The translations under genes and the position numbers were made by a program. This document shows, one piece after another, positions 45,297 to 52,349 of a stretch of 64,000 nucleotides of DNA (positions are counted from its first letter, which is position 1; each line of letters begins with the position of its first letter). Under the pieces are notes generated by a model, which saw nothing but the letters and a program-made list of their open reading frames with translations, had not been told where the DNA came from and did no database searches. The DNA is from Pseudoflavonifractor sp. 524-17 (GTDB lineage Bacteria; Bacillota; Clostridia; Oscillospirales; Oscillospiraceae): assembly GCF_009935845.1 (NCBI RefSeq), contig NZ_QWEK01000019.1:1-64000 (forward strand). The letters run 5' to 3'.

Positions 45297-45749
45297 ATGA
45301 AAATCATCAATCTGCGGCTCTACTATCCCCATTATGAGCAGGACAAGCTGGTGGAGGTCAGCGAGGAAGTCTTTGACGTGCTGTGCCAGTCCGTCAGAGA
45401 AATGCGGAACTATGAGCGCCGCAAGCGGTATCACCGGGCCTACTACTCGCTGAACGCTTTCGAGTGGACGGAGAACTATGCACTGGAACACAGCCCGTCC
45501 CCGGAACAGCTTATCATGCTGGCGGAGGAACGGGCCGAGCGTGACCGGCTGGCCGCTGCCTTGTGGGAAGCCCTTGCCTATGCCACCCCCACCCAGGCCC
45601 GCCGCATCCGCGCCTACTACCTGGGCGGGCTGACCCAGCAGCAGATCGCAGACCGGGAGTGTGTTCACAACAGTAACGTGTGCCTCTCTATCCGCCGTGG
45701 CCTGTGCAATCTGCGCCGCTACTACGCAGACCATCCCCAGGGAAAGTGA
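45297..45749 (+). CDS. Sigma-70 region-4-like regulator, second copy
   Basis: 150 residues. The N-terminus (MKIINLRLYYPHYEQDKLVEV) is a strand-rich module shared with the third copy. The C-terminal part is helix-turn-helix-like (ATPTQARRIRAYYLGGLTQQQIADRECVHNSNVCLSIRRG), typical of sigma region 4. RBS AGGAGG 6 bp ahead of the chosen ATG; the frame is open upstream without a site. Confidence 0.7.
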   Translation: MKIINLRLYYPHYEQDKLVEVSEEVFDVLCQSVREMRNYERRKRYHRAYYSLNAFEWTENYALEHSPSPEQLIMLAEERAERDRLAAALWEALAYATPTQARRIRAYYLGGLTQQQIADRECVHNSNVCLSIRRGLCNLRRYYADHPQGK

Positions 45750-45756
45750 GGGCGGC

Positions 45757-46218
45757 ATGGCAGTTATCAATTTGCGAAAGCACTACTACCCTCTCTACAC
45801 AAAGGACACATTCATTGAAGTGCCGGACGAGGTTGCCGCCGTCATGGAGGAATGTCGGCTCTATGAGGACCGGCAGGAGGGCCGGAAAAGCTACTATCAT
45901 GTTTACTCTATGGATTGCAGTCCTGGCATTGAGAACCATGCCATGTTCCTGGTGCAGTCCCCGGAAGATTTGATGATCCGGGAGATTGACGAGGCCGCTG
46001 AAGAACTGTTGCTGGAACGTCTGGCGGAGGCCATCTCACAGCTATCCCCCACCCAGGCGCGGCGGCTCCATGCCCGGTATGTTTTGAAAAAGAAATTCCG
46101 GGAGATTGCGGCGGATGAGGGCATCAGCGGGAGTTGTGCCAGCGATAGCGCGACCGGTGCACTCAAAAAATTACAGAAGATTTTTGCCAAAAATGGCTGG
46201 CTGGAAAAGGAGGATTGA
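45757..46218 (+). CDS. Sigma-70 region-4-like regulator, third copy
   Basis: 153 residues, paralogous to the preceding gene: MAVINLRKHYYPLYTKDTFIEV, then a middle helix, then LSPTQARRLHARYVLKKKFREIAADEGISGSCASDSATG as helix-turn-helix. Starts 7 bp past the previous stop with GAGGG ahead. Presumably controls mobilization or replication genes of the element (inference). Confidence 0.7.
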   Translation: MAVINLRKHYYPLYTKDTFIEVPDEVAAVMEECRLYEDRQEGRKSYYHVYSMDCSPGIENHAMFLVQSPEDLMIREIDEAAEELLLERLAEAISQLSPTQARRLHARYVLKKKFREIAADEGISGSCASDSATGALKKLQKIFAKNGWLEKED

Positions 46219-46223
46219 TAGCC

Positions 46224-46496
46224 GTGGACAAGCCCCAGGAGGTTGAGAAGAAAATCGGTCAGTTGCAGAACCGACAGAAGATTTTACTGAACCGCAAGCG
46301 AAGCGAGGAACACCGGGCCAGGACGCACCGGCTTATCGCCCTGTCCCGTCTGCCGGGGGCAACGGAGCTTGCGGAGAAAGCGCAAAACGCCAGGAACGGG
46401 GGGAGTCTGTTTGGAGAACAGCGCACTTATACACCGTGGCCGGTGTCGTGCGCCCTGCCGGGGGCTGTTGCGTCCTACGGACGCGATGGGGGTTGA
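46224..46496 (+). CDS. DUF3847-type small protein
   Basis: About 90 residues from a GTG with AGGAGG 10 bp ahead. The N-terminal half (KPQEVEKKIGQLQNRQKILLNRKRS) is a basic coiled coil as in DUF3847 proteins next to relaxase genes. A TTG 9 bp upstream also opens the frame. It precedes the oriT-like hairpin and relaxase; an accessory role in mobilization is plausible. Confidence 0.6.
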   Translation: MDKPQEVEKKIGQLQNRQKILLNRKRSEEHRARTHRLIALSRLPGATELAEKAQNARNGGSLFGEQRTYTPWPVSCALPGAVASYGRDGG

Positions 46497-46515
46497 CACC
46501 CCCAAACCCCCGCAC

Positions 46516-46564
46516 CCCCGCCGGAAAGTGACACCCGCGACCCGGCTGTCACTTTCCGGCGGGG
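46516..46564. other. Long inverted repeat beside the relaxase gene: oriT candidate
   Basis: A perfect 18-bp inverted repeat (arms 46516-46533 and 46547-46564; arm begins CCCCGCCGGAAAGTGACA) with a 13-nt loop, 34 bp before the relaxase ribosome-entry region. Relaxase recognition hairpins usually lie here; a terminator is less likely because no T-run follows. Confidence 0.5.
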
Positions 46565-46597
46565 CCAATATCCAGCACTGAAAGGAGGTGCATTTTT

Positions 46598-47992
46598 ACG
46601 GCAATTTTTCATTGTCCCATCCAAATCATTCAGCGGAGCCAAGGCAAGTCCGCTGTGGCCGCTGCCGCCTATCGGAGCGGTGAAAAGCTGGTGAACGAGT
46701 GGGACGGCTTGACCCATGACTACACCCGCAAGGGCGGCGTTGTCCACACAGAAATCATGCTGCCCTCTCACGCCCCGCCGGAGTTTCAAGACCGCTCCAC
46801 CCTCTGGAACTCGGTGGAGCAGATAGAGAAATCCAGCGATGCCCAACTTGCCAGGGAGATTGAAGTGGCCTTGCCGGTTGAGTTATCCAGGGCGGAGCAG
46901 CTTGCCCTTGTCCGTTCTTTCGTCAAAGACAATTTTGTGGATGCTGGAATGTGCGCCGACTTCGCTATCCACGACAAGGGAACCGGCAACCCTCACGCTC
47001 ACATCATGCTCACCATCCGGCCCATTCGAGAGGACGGCAAGTGGGGCGCGAAGTGCCGCAAGGTTTATGATTTGGACAGCCAGGGCCAGCGCATCCCAGA
47101 CGGCAAAGGCGGCTGGAAAAGCCATCGGGAGGACACCACCGACTGGAACCAGCGGGGCAACGCCGAGAAGTGGCGGGTGGCGTGGGCCGCTTATACCAAC
47201 CGGGCTTTAGAGGCCGCAGGCAGGCCGGAGCACATCGACCACCGCAGCTACAAGCGCCAGGGTGTTGATAAAATTCCCACCGTTCACATGGGGCCAGCCG
47301 CCAGCCAGATGGAACGTCGGGGCATTGTCACCGATAAAGGGAACATTAACCGGGAAATCGCCGCTGACAACAAGCTGCTGAAAGAAATCAAAGCCCGCAT
47401 TACCCGGCTCTACAACTGGAGCAGGGAGCAGTCCACCCAGCCCCAGGGCCGGGAGAGCATCATGGATTTTCTTTTTCAGGCAAAGCAGGACACCGCCCCG
47501 ACTTCCCGCTATGGCAAGGTTAAAGCACTCCAAGCGGACGCAAAACTTTTCAATTTTCTGATGGAGAACGGCATCAAATCCATGCCGGAATTGTTTGACA
47601 AGGTTGCCGCCATGAACAGCGATTATTACGACTTGCGCGGCAAAATCGTGAGCAAGGAGCGGCGCATTTCCGCTCTGACGGAACGACTGGAAATGTGGGC
47701 GCAGTATCAGAAATATAAGCCCGTCCGCCAGAAATTGGACAAGGTTGCACCGGGAAAGCGGGAGCAATTCGAGCAGCGCCACAGCGCCGACCTTGCCCTG
47801 TTCGATGCCGCCGTCCGCTACTTGGACACGCTGAAAGCCTCCGGCGAGGCCATCACCCCCAAGGTGTGGAGGGCCGAGGCCCAAATGCGCTCCATGCGTG
47901 AGGACATTAAGGCGGTTGAGATTTTGAAAAAAACCGCCGAGCGCCTTGCCAGAGAGGGCCAGACACAGCGCAGGGAGGAACAGGAGCGATGA
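46598..47992 (+). CDS. MobA/MobL family relaxase
   Basis: Nicks the element at oriT for conjugative mobilization. The conserved N-terminus (AIFHCPIQIIQRSQGKSAVA then AAAYRSGEKL) begins right after an ACG at 46598, which has AAAGGAGG 9 bp ahead. No ATG is available there; the first usual start, GTG at 46655, would delete the first conserved strand. The histidine cluster is in HDKGTGNPHAHIMLT near residue 128, and YRSGEKL may hold a catalytic tyrosine region. The C-terminal third is coiled coil. An ATG-to-ACG start change may reduce expression. ATGA overlap with the next gene. Confidence 0.82.
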   Translation, partial: TAIFHCPIQIIQRSQGKSAVAAAAYRSGEKLVNEWDGLTHDYTRKGGVVHTEIMLPSHAPPEFQDRSTLWNSVEQIEKSSDAQLAREIEVALPVELSRAEQLALVRSFVKDNFVDAGMCADFAIHDKGTGNPHAHIMLTIRPIREDGKWGAKCRKVYDLDSQGQRIPDGKGGWKSHREDTTDWNQRGNAEKWRVAWAAYTNRALEAAGRPEHIDHRSYKRQGVDKIPTVHMGPAASQMERRGIVTDKGNINREIAADNKLLKEIKARITRLYNWSREQSTQPQGRESIMDFLFQAKQDTAPTSRYGKVKALQADAKLFNFLMENGIKSMPELFDKVAAMNSDYYDLRGKIVSKERRISALTERLEMWAQYQKYKPVRQKLDKVAPGKREQFEQRHSADLALFDAAVRYLDTLKASGEAITPKVWRAEAQMRSMREDIKAVEILKKTAERLAREGQTQRREEQER

Positions 47993-48327
47993 CCTATCAG
48001 CAATATCGGGCTGTCCGGCGGCTGGTGCATGAGTGCTGCAACTACCAGGACGGCAACTGCCTCCTGCTGGATGACGGGGAGGAATGTGTCTGTGTTCAAA
48101 GCATTTCCTACTCGCTGATCTGCCGCTGGTTCCGGGCCGCTGTGCTGCCGCTGGATGAAAGCCTGTGCGCCGCCCTGCTCTATCGGGAGAACATGAAGAA
48201 ATGCGTCCTGTGCGGCGGCTGGTACATCCCCAAGTCGAACCGAGCCAAATACTGCCCTGATTGCTCAAAACAGGAGCGGCGGCGAAAGACCCGTGACCGA
48301 GTGCGCCGCCATAGGGCTGGTATGTAA
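47989..48327 (+). CDS. Cysteine-rich VLP-domain protein
   Basis: 112 residues with cysteine motifs throughout: CCNYQDGNC, CVCVQS, CVLCGGW and CPDCSKQ, consistent with a zinc-ribbon-like protein. The family is common in Clostridia integrative elements between relaxase and replication genes; its role is not known. Coupled to the relaxase. Confidence 0.75.
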   Translation: MTYQQYRAVRRLVHECCNYQDGNCLLLDDGEECVCVQSISYSLICRWFRAAVLPLDESLCAALLYRENMKKCVLCGGWYIPKSNRAKYCPDCSKQERRRKTRDRVRRHRAGM

Positions 48328-48469
48328 CGCTTTAGGCCCCGAACGGCCCTGATTGTTCAAGGCTTTCCGGGCGTGGTCGATAGGGGGGCTGATACTTTTC
48401 ATTCCCAACCCCTAAAACAGCCCTCTAAAGGCGTTACAATCACCGCCAGACACAAAGGAGCGTACCCCT

Positions 48470-49195
48470 ATGTCCGACTACATGAAAACCGACGCAAAAC
48501 TGCTGCCATATCTACCCTTCCCCCGTTTCCTGCTGGGGGCCGACCTGACGCAGACCGCCAAGCTGCTGTATGCCGTTCTGCTGGACAGGGCGAACCTCTC
48601 CCGCGCCAACGGCTGGACAGACGAGGACGGAAACATTTTTGTAGTTTTTCCGCTCAACAAGCTGGCTGACATGGTGGACAAAGGCCCCACCACCGTCAAG
48701 ACCGCATTGACCGAGTTGGAGGCGGCGGGGCTGATCGAGCGGCGGCGCTGTGGGAATGGGATGCCCAATCGCATCTATGTGAAACAGCCTGATAGCTGGG
48801 AAATTGGCCGTCTGATGGACAGAAAACCGGCCACCAGACAGCCGGAAAATCGGCCCTCCGATAGCCGGAAAACTGATCGTCAGATGGCCGGAAAACCGGC
48901 CCCTAATAAAATAAGTAATAGTAACTTAAAGAATAACTTGAGTGGAGTGAGTGAGAGCGCCCACATTTTGGGCCGCTATGAGAATGTCTTTCTGACGGAG
49001 GCCGAGGTTGCCGAGCTGCAAGCCGACTTCCCCACCGTCTGGCAGGAGTACATCGAGCGATTGTCTGAATACATGGCCTCCACCGGCAAGACCTACAAGA
49101 GCCACGCCGCCACTATTCGCCGCTGGGCCAAGGAGGACAGGCGCAACGGTAAGGGCGTTTCCGACTATTCGTGCAAGGAGGGCGAGAGCCTATGA
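48470..49195 (+). CDS. RepA_N-type replication initiator
   Basis: 241 residues. The N-terminal ~100 residues form a winged-helix DNA-binding domain (FLLGADLTQTAKLLYAVLLDRANLS, then GPTTVKTALTELEAAGLIERRR), as in RepA_N plasmids. A variable, AT-rich linker follows (48905-48950), then a C-terminal helical domain that in this family contacts the host DnaD/helicase loader. It overlaps the DnaC-like gene by 4 bp. This suggests the excised circle replicates. Confidence 0.8.
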   Translation: MSDYMKTDAKLLPYLPFPRFLLGADLTQTAKLLYAVLLDRANLSRANGWTDEDGNIFVVFPLNKLADMVDKGPTTVKTALTELEAAGLIERRRCGNGMPNRIYVKQPDSWEIGRLMDRKPATRQPENRPSDSRKTDRQMAGKPAPNKISNSNLKNNLSGVSESAHILGRYENVFLTEAEVAELQADFPTVWQEYIERLSEYMASTGKTYKSHAATIRRWAKEDRRNGKGVSDYSCKEGESL

Positions 49196-50049
49196 ATGAT
49201 TTTGACAGCATCATCAAGCGCATGACCGTGACCCGGCTGGAACCGGGGGACTACACCGGCGAGGACGGGCTTTTGTACTGCGGCAGGTGCCGCACCCCGA
49301 AACAGTTTCGCATGGAGGCCCCGCCGATGGAGGGCCGCTTGCTCCCCCATCCCTGCCGCTGTGAGCAGGAGAGGTTTGACCGGGAGGCGGCGGAACAGGA
49401 GGCCCACCGTCACCACCGGGCCGTGGCCGACTTGAAACGCAAGGGCTTTACCAACCCCGCCATGAAGGAGTGGACGTTTGCCAATGACAACGGCAAATGC
49501 CCGCAGATGAAACACGCCCAGTTCTATGTCGAGAACTGGCCGACCATGCAGGCGGAGAACATCGGCTATTTGCTGTGGGGAGGCGTGGGGACTGGTAAAA
49601 GCTATTTTGCCAGTTGCATTGCCAACGCCCTGATGGAACAGGAAGTGGCCGTCCGCATGACAAACTTTGCCCTGATACTGAACGACCTGACCGCCAGCTT
49701 TGAGGGCCGCAACGAGTACATAGCCAGATTGTGCCGCTCCCCGCTGCTGATACTGGACGACTTCGGCATGGAGCGCGGGACGGAGTACGGTTTGGAGCAG
49801 GTCTACAACGTGATTGACAGCCGCTACCGCAGCCGCAGGCCGCTGATCGTCACCACGAATCTCTCCCTTCAAGACTTGCAGCACCCCCAGGACACCGCCC
49901 ACGCCCGTATCTATGACCGGCTGTTGGAGATGTGCGCTCCCATCCGCTTTTCCGGTGAGAACTTCCGCAGGGCCACAGCGCAGGACAAGCTAGCACGTTT
50001 GAAAAATCTGATGGAACCACCAGCCCTCTCCCCTGCCGCAGATGACTAA
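49192..50049 (+). CDS. DnaC/IstB-like AAA+ helicase loader
   Basis: 285 residues. A cysteine pair region (CGRCRTPKQF ... HPCRCEQERF) is followed by an AAA+ domain with Walker A GGVGTGKSYFA near residue 131, Walker B LLILDDFGME, and sensor LIVTTNLS. Pairs with RepA_N to load the replicative helicase. The chosen ATG (49192) has AAGGAGG upstream and overlaps repA by 4 bp. Confidence 0.85.
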   Translation: MNDFDSIIKRMTVTRLEPGDYTGEDGLLYCGRCRTPKQFRMEAPPMEGRLLPHPCRCEQERFDREAAEQEAHRHHRAVADLKRKGFTNPAMKEWTFANDNGKCPQMKHAQFYVENWPTMQAENIGYLLWGGVGTGKSYFASCIANALMEQEVAVRMTNFALILNDLTASFEGRNEYIARLCRSPLLILDDFGMERGTEYGLEQVYNVIDSRYRSRRPLIVTTNLSLQDLQHPQDTAHARIYDRLLEMCAPIRFSGENFRRATAQDKLARLKNLMEPPALSPAADD

Positions 50050-50098
50050 TGGACAGGCAATTTCGCATAGGCTGTTGTGAAAGGCTGGGTGATGTTAT

Positions 50099-50233
50099 TT
50101 GCAGACACAGGAGCTATGCAAAAGTATTTTCAAAGACGGAACCACAGAAACCACCCGTGAAAATTTCACGCACAAGCTGACTGAGCTAATCAATCAGCTG
50201 GAAAAAAGAAAACAGACCATCGAGCAAAAATAA
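50099..50233 (+). CDS. Small ORF ahead of the recombinase, or gene remnant
   Basis: TTG-initiated 44-codon frame ending ELINQLEKRKQTIEQK, coiled-coil-like. There is no strong ribosome site. It could be a fragment of a transposon accessory gene. It ends immediately before the recombinase promoter. Confidence 0.3.
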   Translation: MQTQELCKSIFKDGTTETTRENFTHKLTELINQLEKRKQTIEQK

Positions 50234-50234
50234 T

Positions 50235-50284
50235 GTGACAAGCTGTTTCCTCTGTGCTATACTGTAAGCAGGAAACAGCTTGTC
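50235..50284 (+). promoter_or_regulatory. Recombinase promoter overlapped by a perfect 15-bp inverted repeat
   Basis: GACAAGCTGTTTCCT (50237-50251) and AGGAAACAGCTTGTC (50270-50284) flank TATACT (-10, 50258-50263); GTGACA at 50235-50240 serves as -35 with a 17-bp spacer. A bound dimer would cover the promoter. A 14-bp direct copy of one arm occurs at 42094-42107 near the left end. Confidence 0.6.
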
Positions 50285-50306
50285 CTATCTCTGAGGAGAT
50301 ATGACT

Positions 50307-51860
50307 ATGAAAGCAGCAATTTACTGCCGTTTATCCGAGGAAGATAGAAACAAGCAATTTGAAACCGACGACAGCAACAGCATTCAGAACCAAAAGGCTA
50401 TGCTGTTGCAATATGCGATGGAACAGGGGTGGGAAGTTTATAACCTTTACAGTGATGATGATTACACAGGTTCAGACCGCAGACGGCCCGAATTTAACCG
50501 CTTGCTGGAGGACGCTAAGGCTCACCGCTTTGACATTGTTCTCTGTAAGACCCAATCCCGCTTTACCCGTGAGCTGGAGCTGGTAGAAAAGTACATCCAT
50601 GGCCTCTTCCCTATTTGGGGTATCCGCTTTGTCAGCATCGTGGACAACGCCGACACCGCCAACAAGGGCAATAAGAAGTCCCGGCAGATCAACGGGCTGG
50701 TGAACGAGTGGTATCTGGAGGATATGTCGGAGAACATCCGCAGCGTCCTCACCAACCGGCGGCAGAATGGTTTTCACATTGGGGCCTTTGCCCTCTATGG
50801 CTACAAAAAAGACCCCGACCAGAAAGGCCATCTGCTCATTGATGACGAGGCCGCCGCCGTTGTCCGGGAGGTGTTCACCCTCTTTTCCCAAGGCTATGGT
50901 AAAACGGCCATCGCCCGGATGCTCAACGACCGTGGTATCCCCAATCCCACCGAGTACAAGCGGCTCCGCGGCCTGCGCTACCAGCAGCCTAAGCGGAAAA
51001 ACAGCACTCTCTGGAAGTATTTTGCTATCACCGATATGCTCACCAACGAGATTTATATTGGCAACATGGTGCAAGGCAAATATGGCAGCGTGTCCTACAA
51101 GACCAAGCAAAACAAACCCCGCCCTCAAAGCGAGTGGTATCGTGTGGAGGGAACCCATGAGGCCATTATCGACCGCCCCCTCTGGAACCGGGTTCAGTCC
51201 ATGGTCGCGGAGCGGGCCAAACCCTTCGACTGCGGCACTGTGGGGCTGTTCGCCCGGAAAGCCCGGTGCGCCAACTGCGGCTACACCATGCGTTCCACCA
51301 AAAATCGTGGGCGGCACTATCTCCAATGCTCCAACCGCCATGTGGCAAAAGACGCCTGCATCGGCTCTTTCATTTCCGTGGAAAAGCTGGAGCGGATGGT
51401 GATTGACGAGCTGAACCGGCTGGCGGCGGAGTATCTGGACAAAGACGAGTTGGAGCGGAGCATCGAGTTCTGCGAAAACCTGCAAGGCCAGAAAAAGCAG
51501 CTCCTGGACACCCTTGCTACCTATGAGAAACGGATTGCCGAGTACACCAAGGGACTGCGGGACTTATACATGGATAAGGTCAAGGGCCTGCTCAATGAGA
51601 GCGACTTCTCTACCCTCTCCAAAGAGTTTTCCAGCGAAAAATCCCGGCTGGAGCACGTCCTGCTGGACGGCCAGCGGCAGCTTGCGGAATTGGAGGACAG
51701 GATCGCCGTAGGAGATAACCGAAAAGCCCTGGTGGAGCGGTATGTAAATCTGGAACACTTGACACGGGAAATCGTGGAAATTCTCATTGACCACATCACT
51801 GTTGGGAAACGCATCCCTGGAACCAAAGACGTTCCCATTGAAATCCATTGGAACTTTTAA
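50307..51860 (+). CDS. Large serine recombinase, TndX/TnpX-type
   Basis: 517 residues. Resolvase catalytic domain (1-150; AIYCRLSEEDR with the nucleophile serine near residue 9, and the KTQSRFTREL arginine region), recombinase domain, and a zinc ribbon (CANCGYTM ... CSNRHVAKDAC, about 315-345) with a coiled coil after residue 390. It should excise and integrate element 1 at GA dinucleotides. The ATG at 50307 is 8 bp from GAGGAG; the one 6 bp earlier is too close. Sits 258 bp from the right end. Confidence 0.92.
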   Translation: MKAAIYCRLSEEDRNKQFETDDSNSIQNQKAMLLQYAMEQGWEVYNLYSDDDYTGSDRRRPEFNRLLEDAKAHRFDIVLCKTQSRFTRELELVEKYIHGLFPIWGIRFVSIVDNADTANKGNKKSRQINGLVNEWYLEDMSENIRSVLTNRRQNGFHIGAFALYGYKKDPDQKGHLLIDDEAAAVVREVFTLFSQGYGKTAIARMLNDRGIPNPTEYKRLRGLRYQQPKRKNSTLWKYFAITDMLTNEIYIGNMVQGKYGSVSYKTKQNKPRPQSEWYRVEGTHEAIIDRPLWNRVQSMVAERAKPFDCGTVGLFARKARCANCGYTMRSTKNRGRHYLQCSNRHVAKDACIGSFISVEKLERMVIDELNRLAAEYLDKDELERSIEFCENLQGQKKQLLDTLATYEKRIAEYTKGLRDLYMDKVKGLLNESDFSTLSKEFSSEKSRLEHVLLDGQRQLAELEDRIAVGDNRKALVERYVNLEHLTREIVEILIDHITVGKRIPGTKDVPIEIHWNF

Positions 51861-51872
51861 GGAGCATATCCC

Positions 51873-52067
51873 ATGCAGCCCACAGAAGAATTTGAACAGT
51901 CCATCCAATCCGTTGACCAAGCCCTGGGCGAGATTGAGCGCACTCTGGAGCAAATGCTGACCTTGGCCCACCTGTCCGCCAGCGATTTGAACGTAGACCG
52001 GGCCGCGCTGCAAAAGACGCTGGAACGCCTCCAGCGCAAGATTGACTGCATTGCGGATACCATTTGA
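51873..52067 (+). CDS. Small coiled-coil protein at the right end of element 1
   Basis: 64 residues starting 12 bp past the recombinase stop with GGAG ahead; almost entirely heptad-like helices (QALGEIERTLEQMLTLA, LQKTLERLQRKID). Could be a recombination-directionality factor or recombinase partner by position; no homology recognised. Confidence 0.55.
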   Translation: MQPTEEFEQSIQSVDQALGEIERTLEQMLTLAHLSASDLNVDRAALQKTLERLQRKIDCIADTI

Positions 52068-52089
52068 CTCGATTTTTCGCCATTTTCTG

Positions 52090-52130
52090 CACGAAGTTGC
52101 ACTTTCGTGATTGCACCAGAGCAAAAAGCC
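52090..52130. other. Right attachment junction (attR) of element 1
   Basis: Element end sequence with inverted repeat CACGAA-N8-TTCGTG (52090-52109), then TTGCACCA, the GA dinucleotide at 52119-52120 and cotJC sequence GCAAAAAGCC. The repeat is a likely recombinase-binding arm. Confidence 0.65.
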
Positions 52131-52349
52131 CGCGTTACCTACGACAATATTCTCCGCCAATCTGATGACCCTGATGTCTCTGATGTCATTCGGTTCCTGC
52201 GGGAACGGGAGGTCGTCCATTTTCAGCGCTTTGGCGAAGCAAACCATACTGATTTAAGCAGATTTTATCCCCTGTGGGCGGCGGCCTATAGGGGATATTT
52301 GCGTAGGATTCATGGTGTCGGCAGCTTGATACGGAACATCCGGCAGTAA
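52119..52349 (+). pseudogene. cotJC: cotJC, 3' part, with its last codons replaced
   Basis: Continuation of cotJC: EQKARVTYDNILRQSDD, then REREVVHFQRFGEA, matching the family to within about 15 residues of the C-terminus, including the final metal-site helix. After the alanine codon (about 52241) the frame reads unrelated sequence to a stop at 52349, antisense to the Fic gene. So the 3' end has been replaced by a second element. With element 1 removed the reconstituted protein would have about 211 residues. Confidence 0.82.
52266..52297. terminator. Hairpin at the left end of element 2
   Basis: TATCCCCTGTGGGC can pair with GCCTATAGGGGATA (two wobbles). It lies 13 bp past the Fic stop codon and about 25 bp inside the junction. 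A terminator or a recombinase arm site. Confidence 0.45.

Larger units (their letters stand above)
41975..52118. mobile_element. Element 1: serine-recombinase integrative mobilizable-type element in cotJC
   Basis: About 10.14 kb bounded by GA dinucleotides. Genes left to right: low-GC MATE exporter and cytidylate-kinase-like gene, three sigma-like regulators, DUF3847-type, an oriT-like hairpin, MobA/MobL relaxase, Cys-rich VLP, RepA_N, DnaC-like, a TndX/TnpX-type large serine recombinase and a small coiled-coil protein. There are no type IV secretion genes, so transfer would need a helper. The GA core agrees with what is known for TnpX/TndX elements. All genes point the same way. Confidence 0.85.

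Noticed and set aside
48373-48669. 98-codon plus-strand frame upstream of repA
   Set aside because: Overlaps the repA start in another frame, lacks a ribosome site and has no motif.
41971-52114. Alternative element 1 boundaries using a GC core (41972/52113)
   Set aside because: That join would give LAAPEQKAR with one extra residue; the GA join gives the consensus LAAEQKAR and fits the known TnpX/TndX dinucleotide.
52107-52349. 80-codon plus-strand frame as an independent gene
   Set aside because: Its start codon belongs to the element end, and most of it is the displaced 3' part of cotJC followed by antisense of fic.
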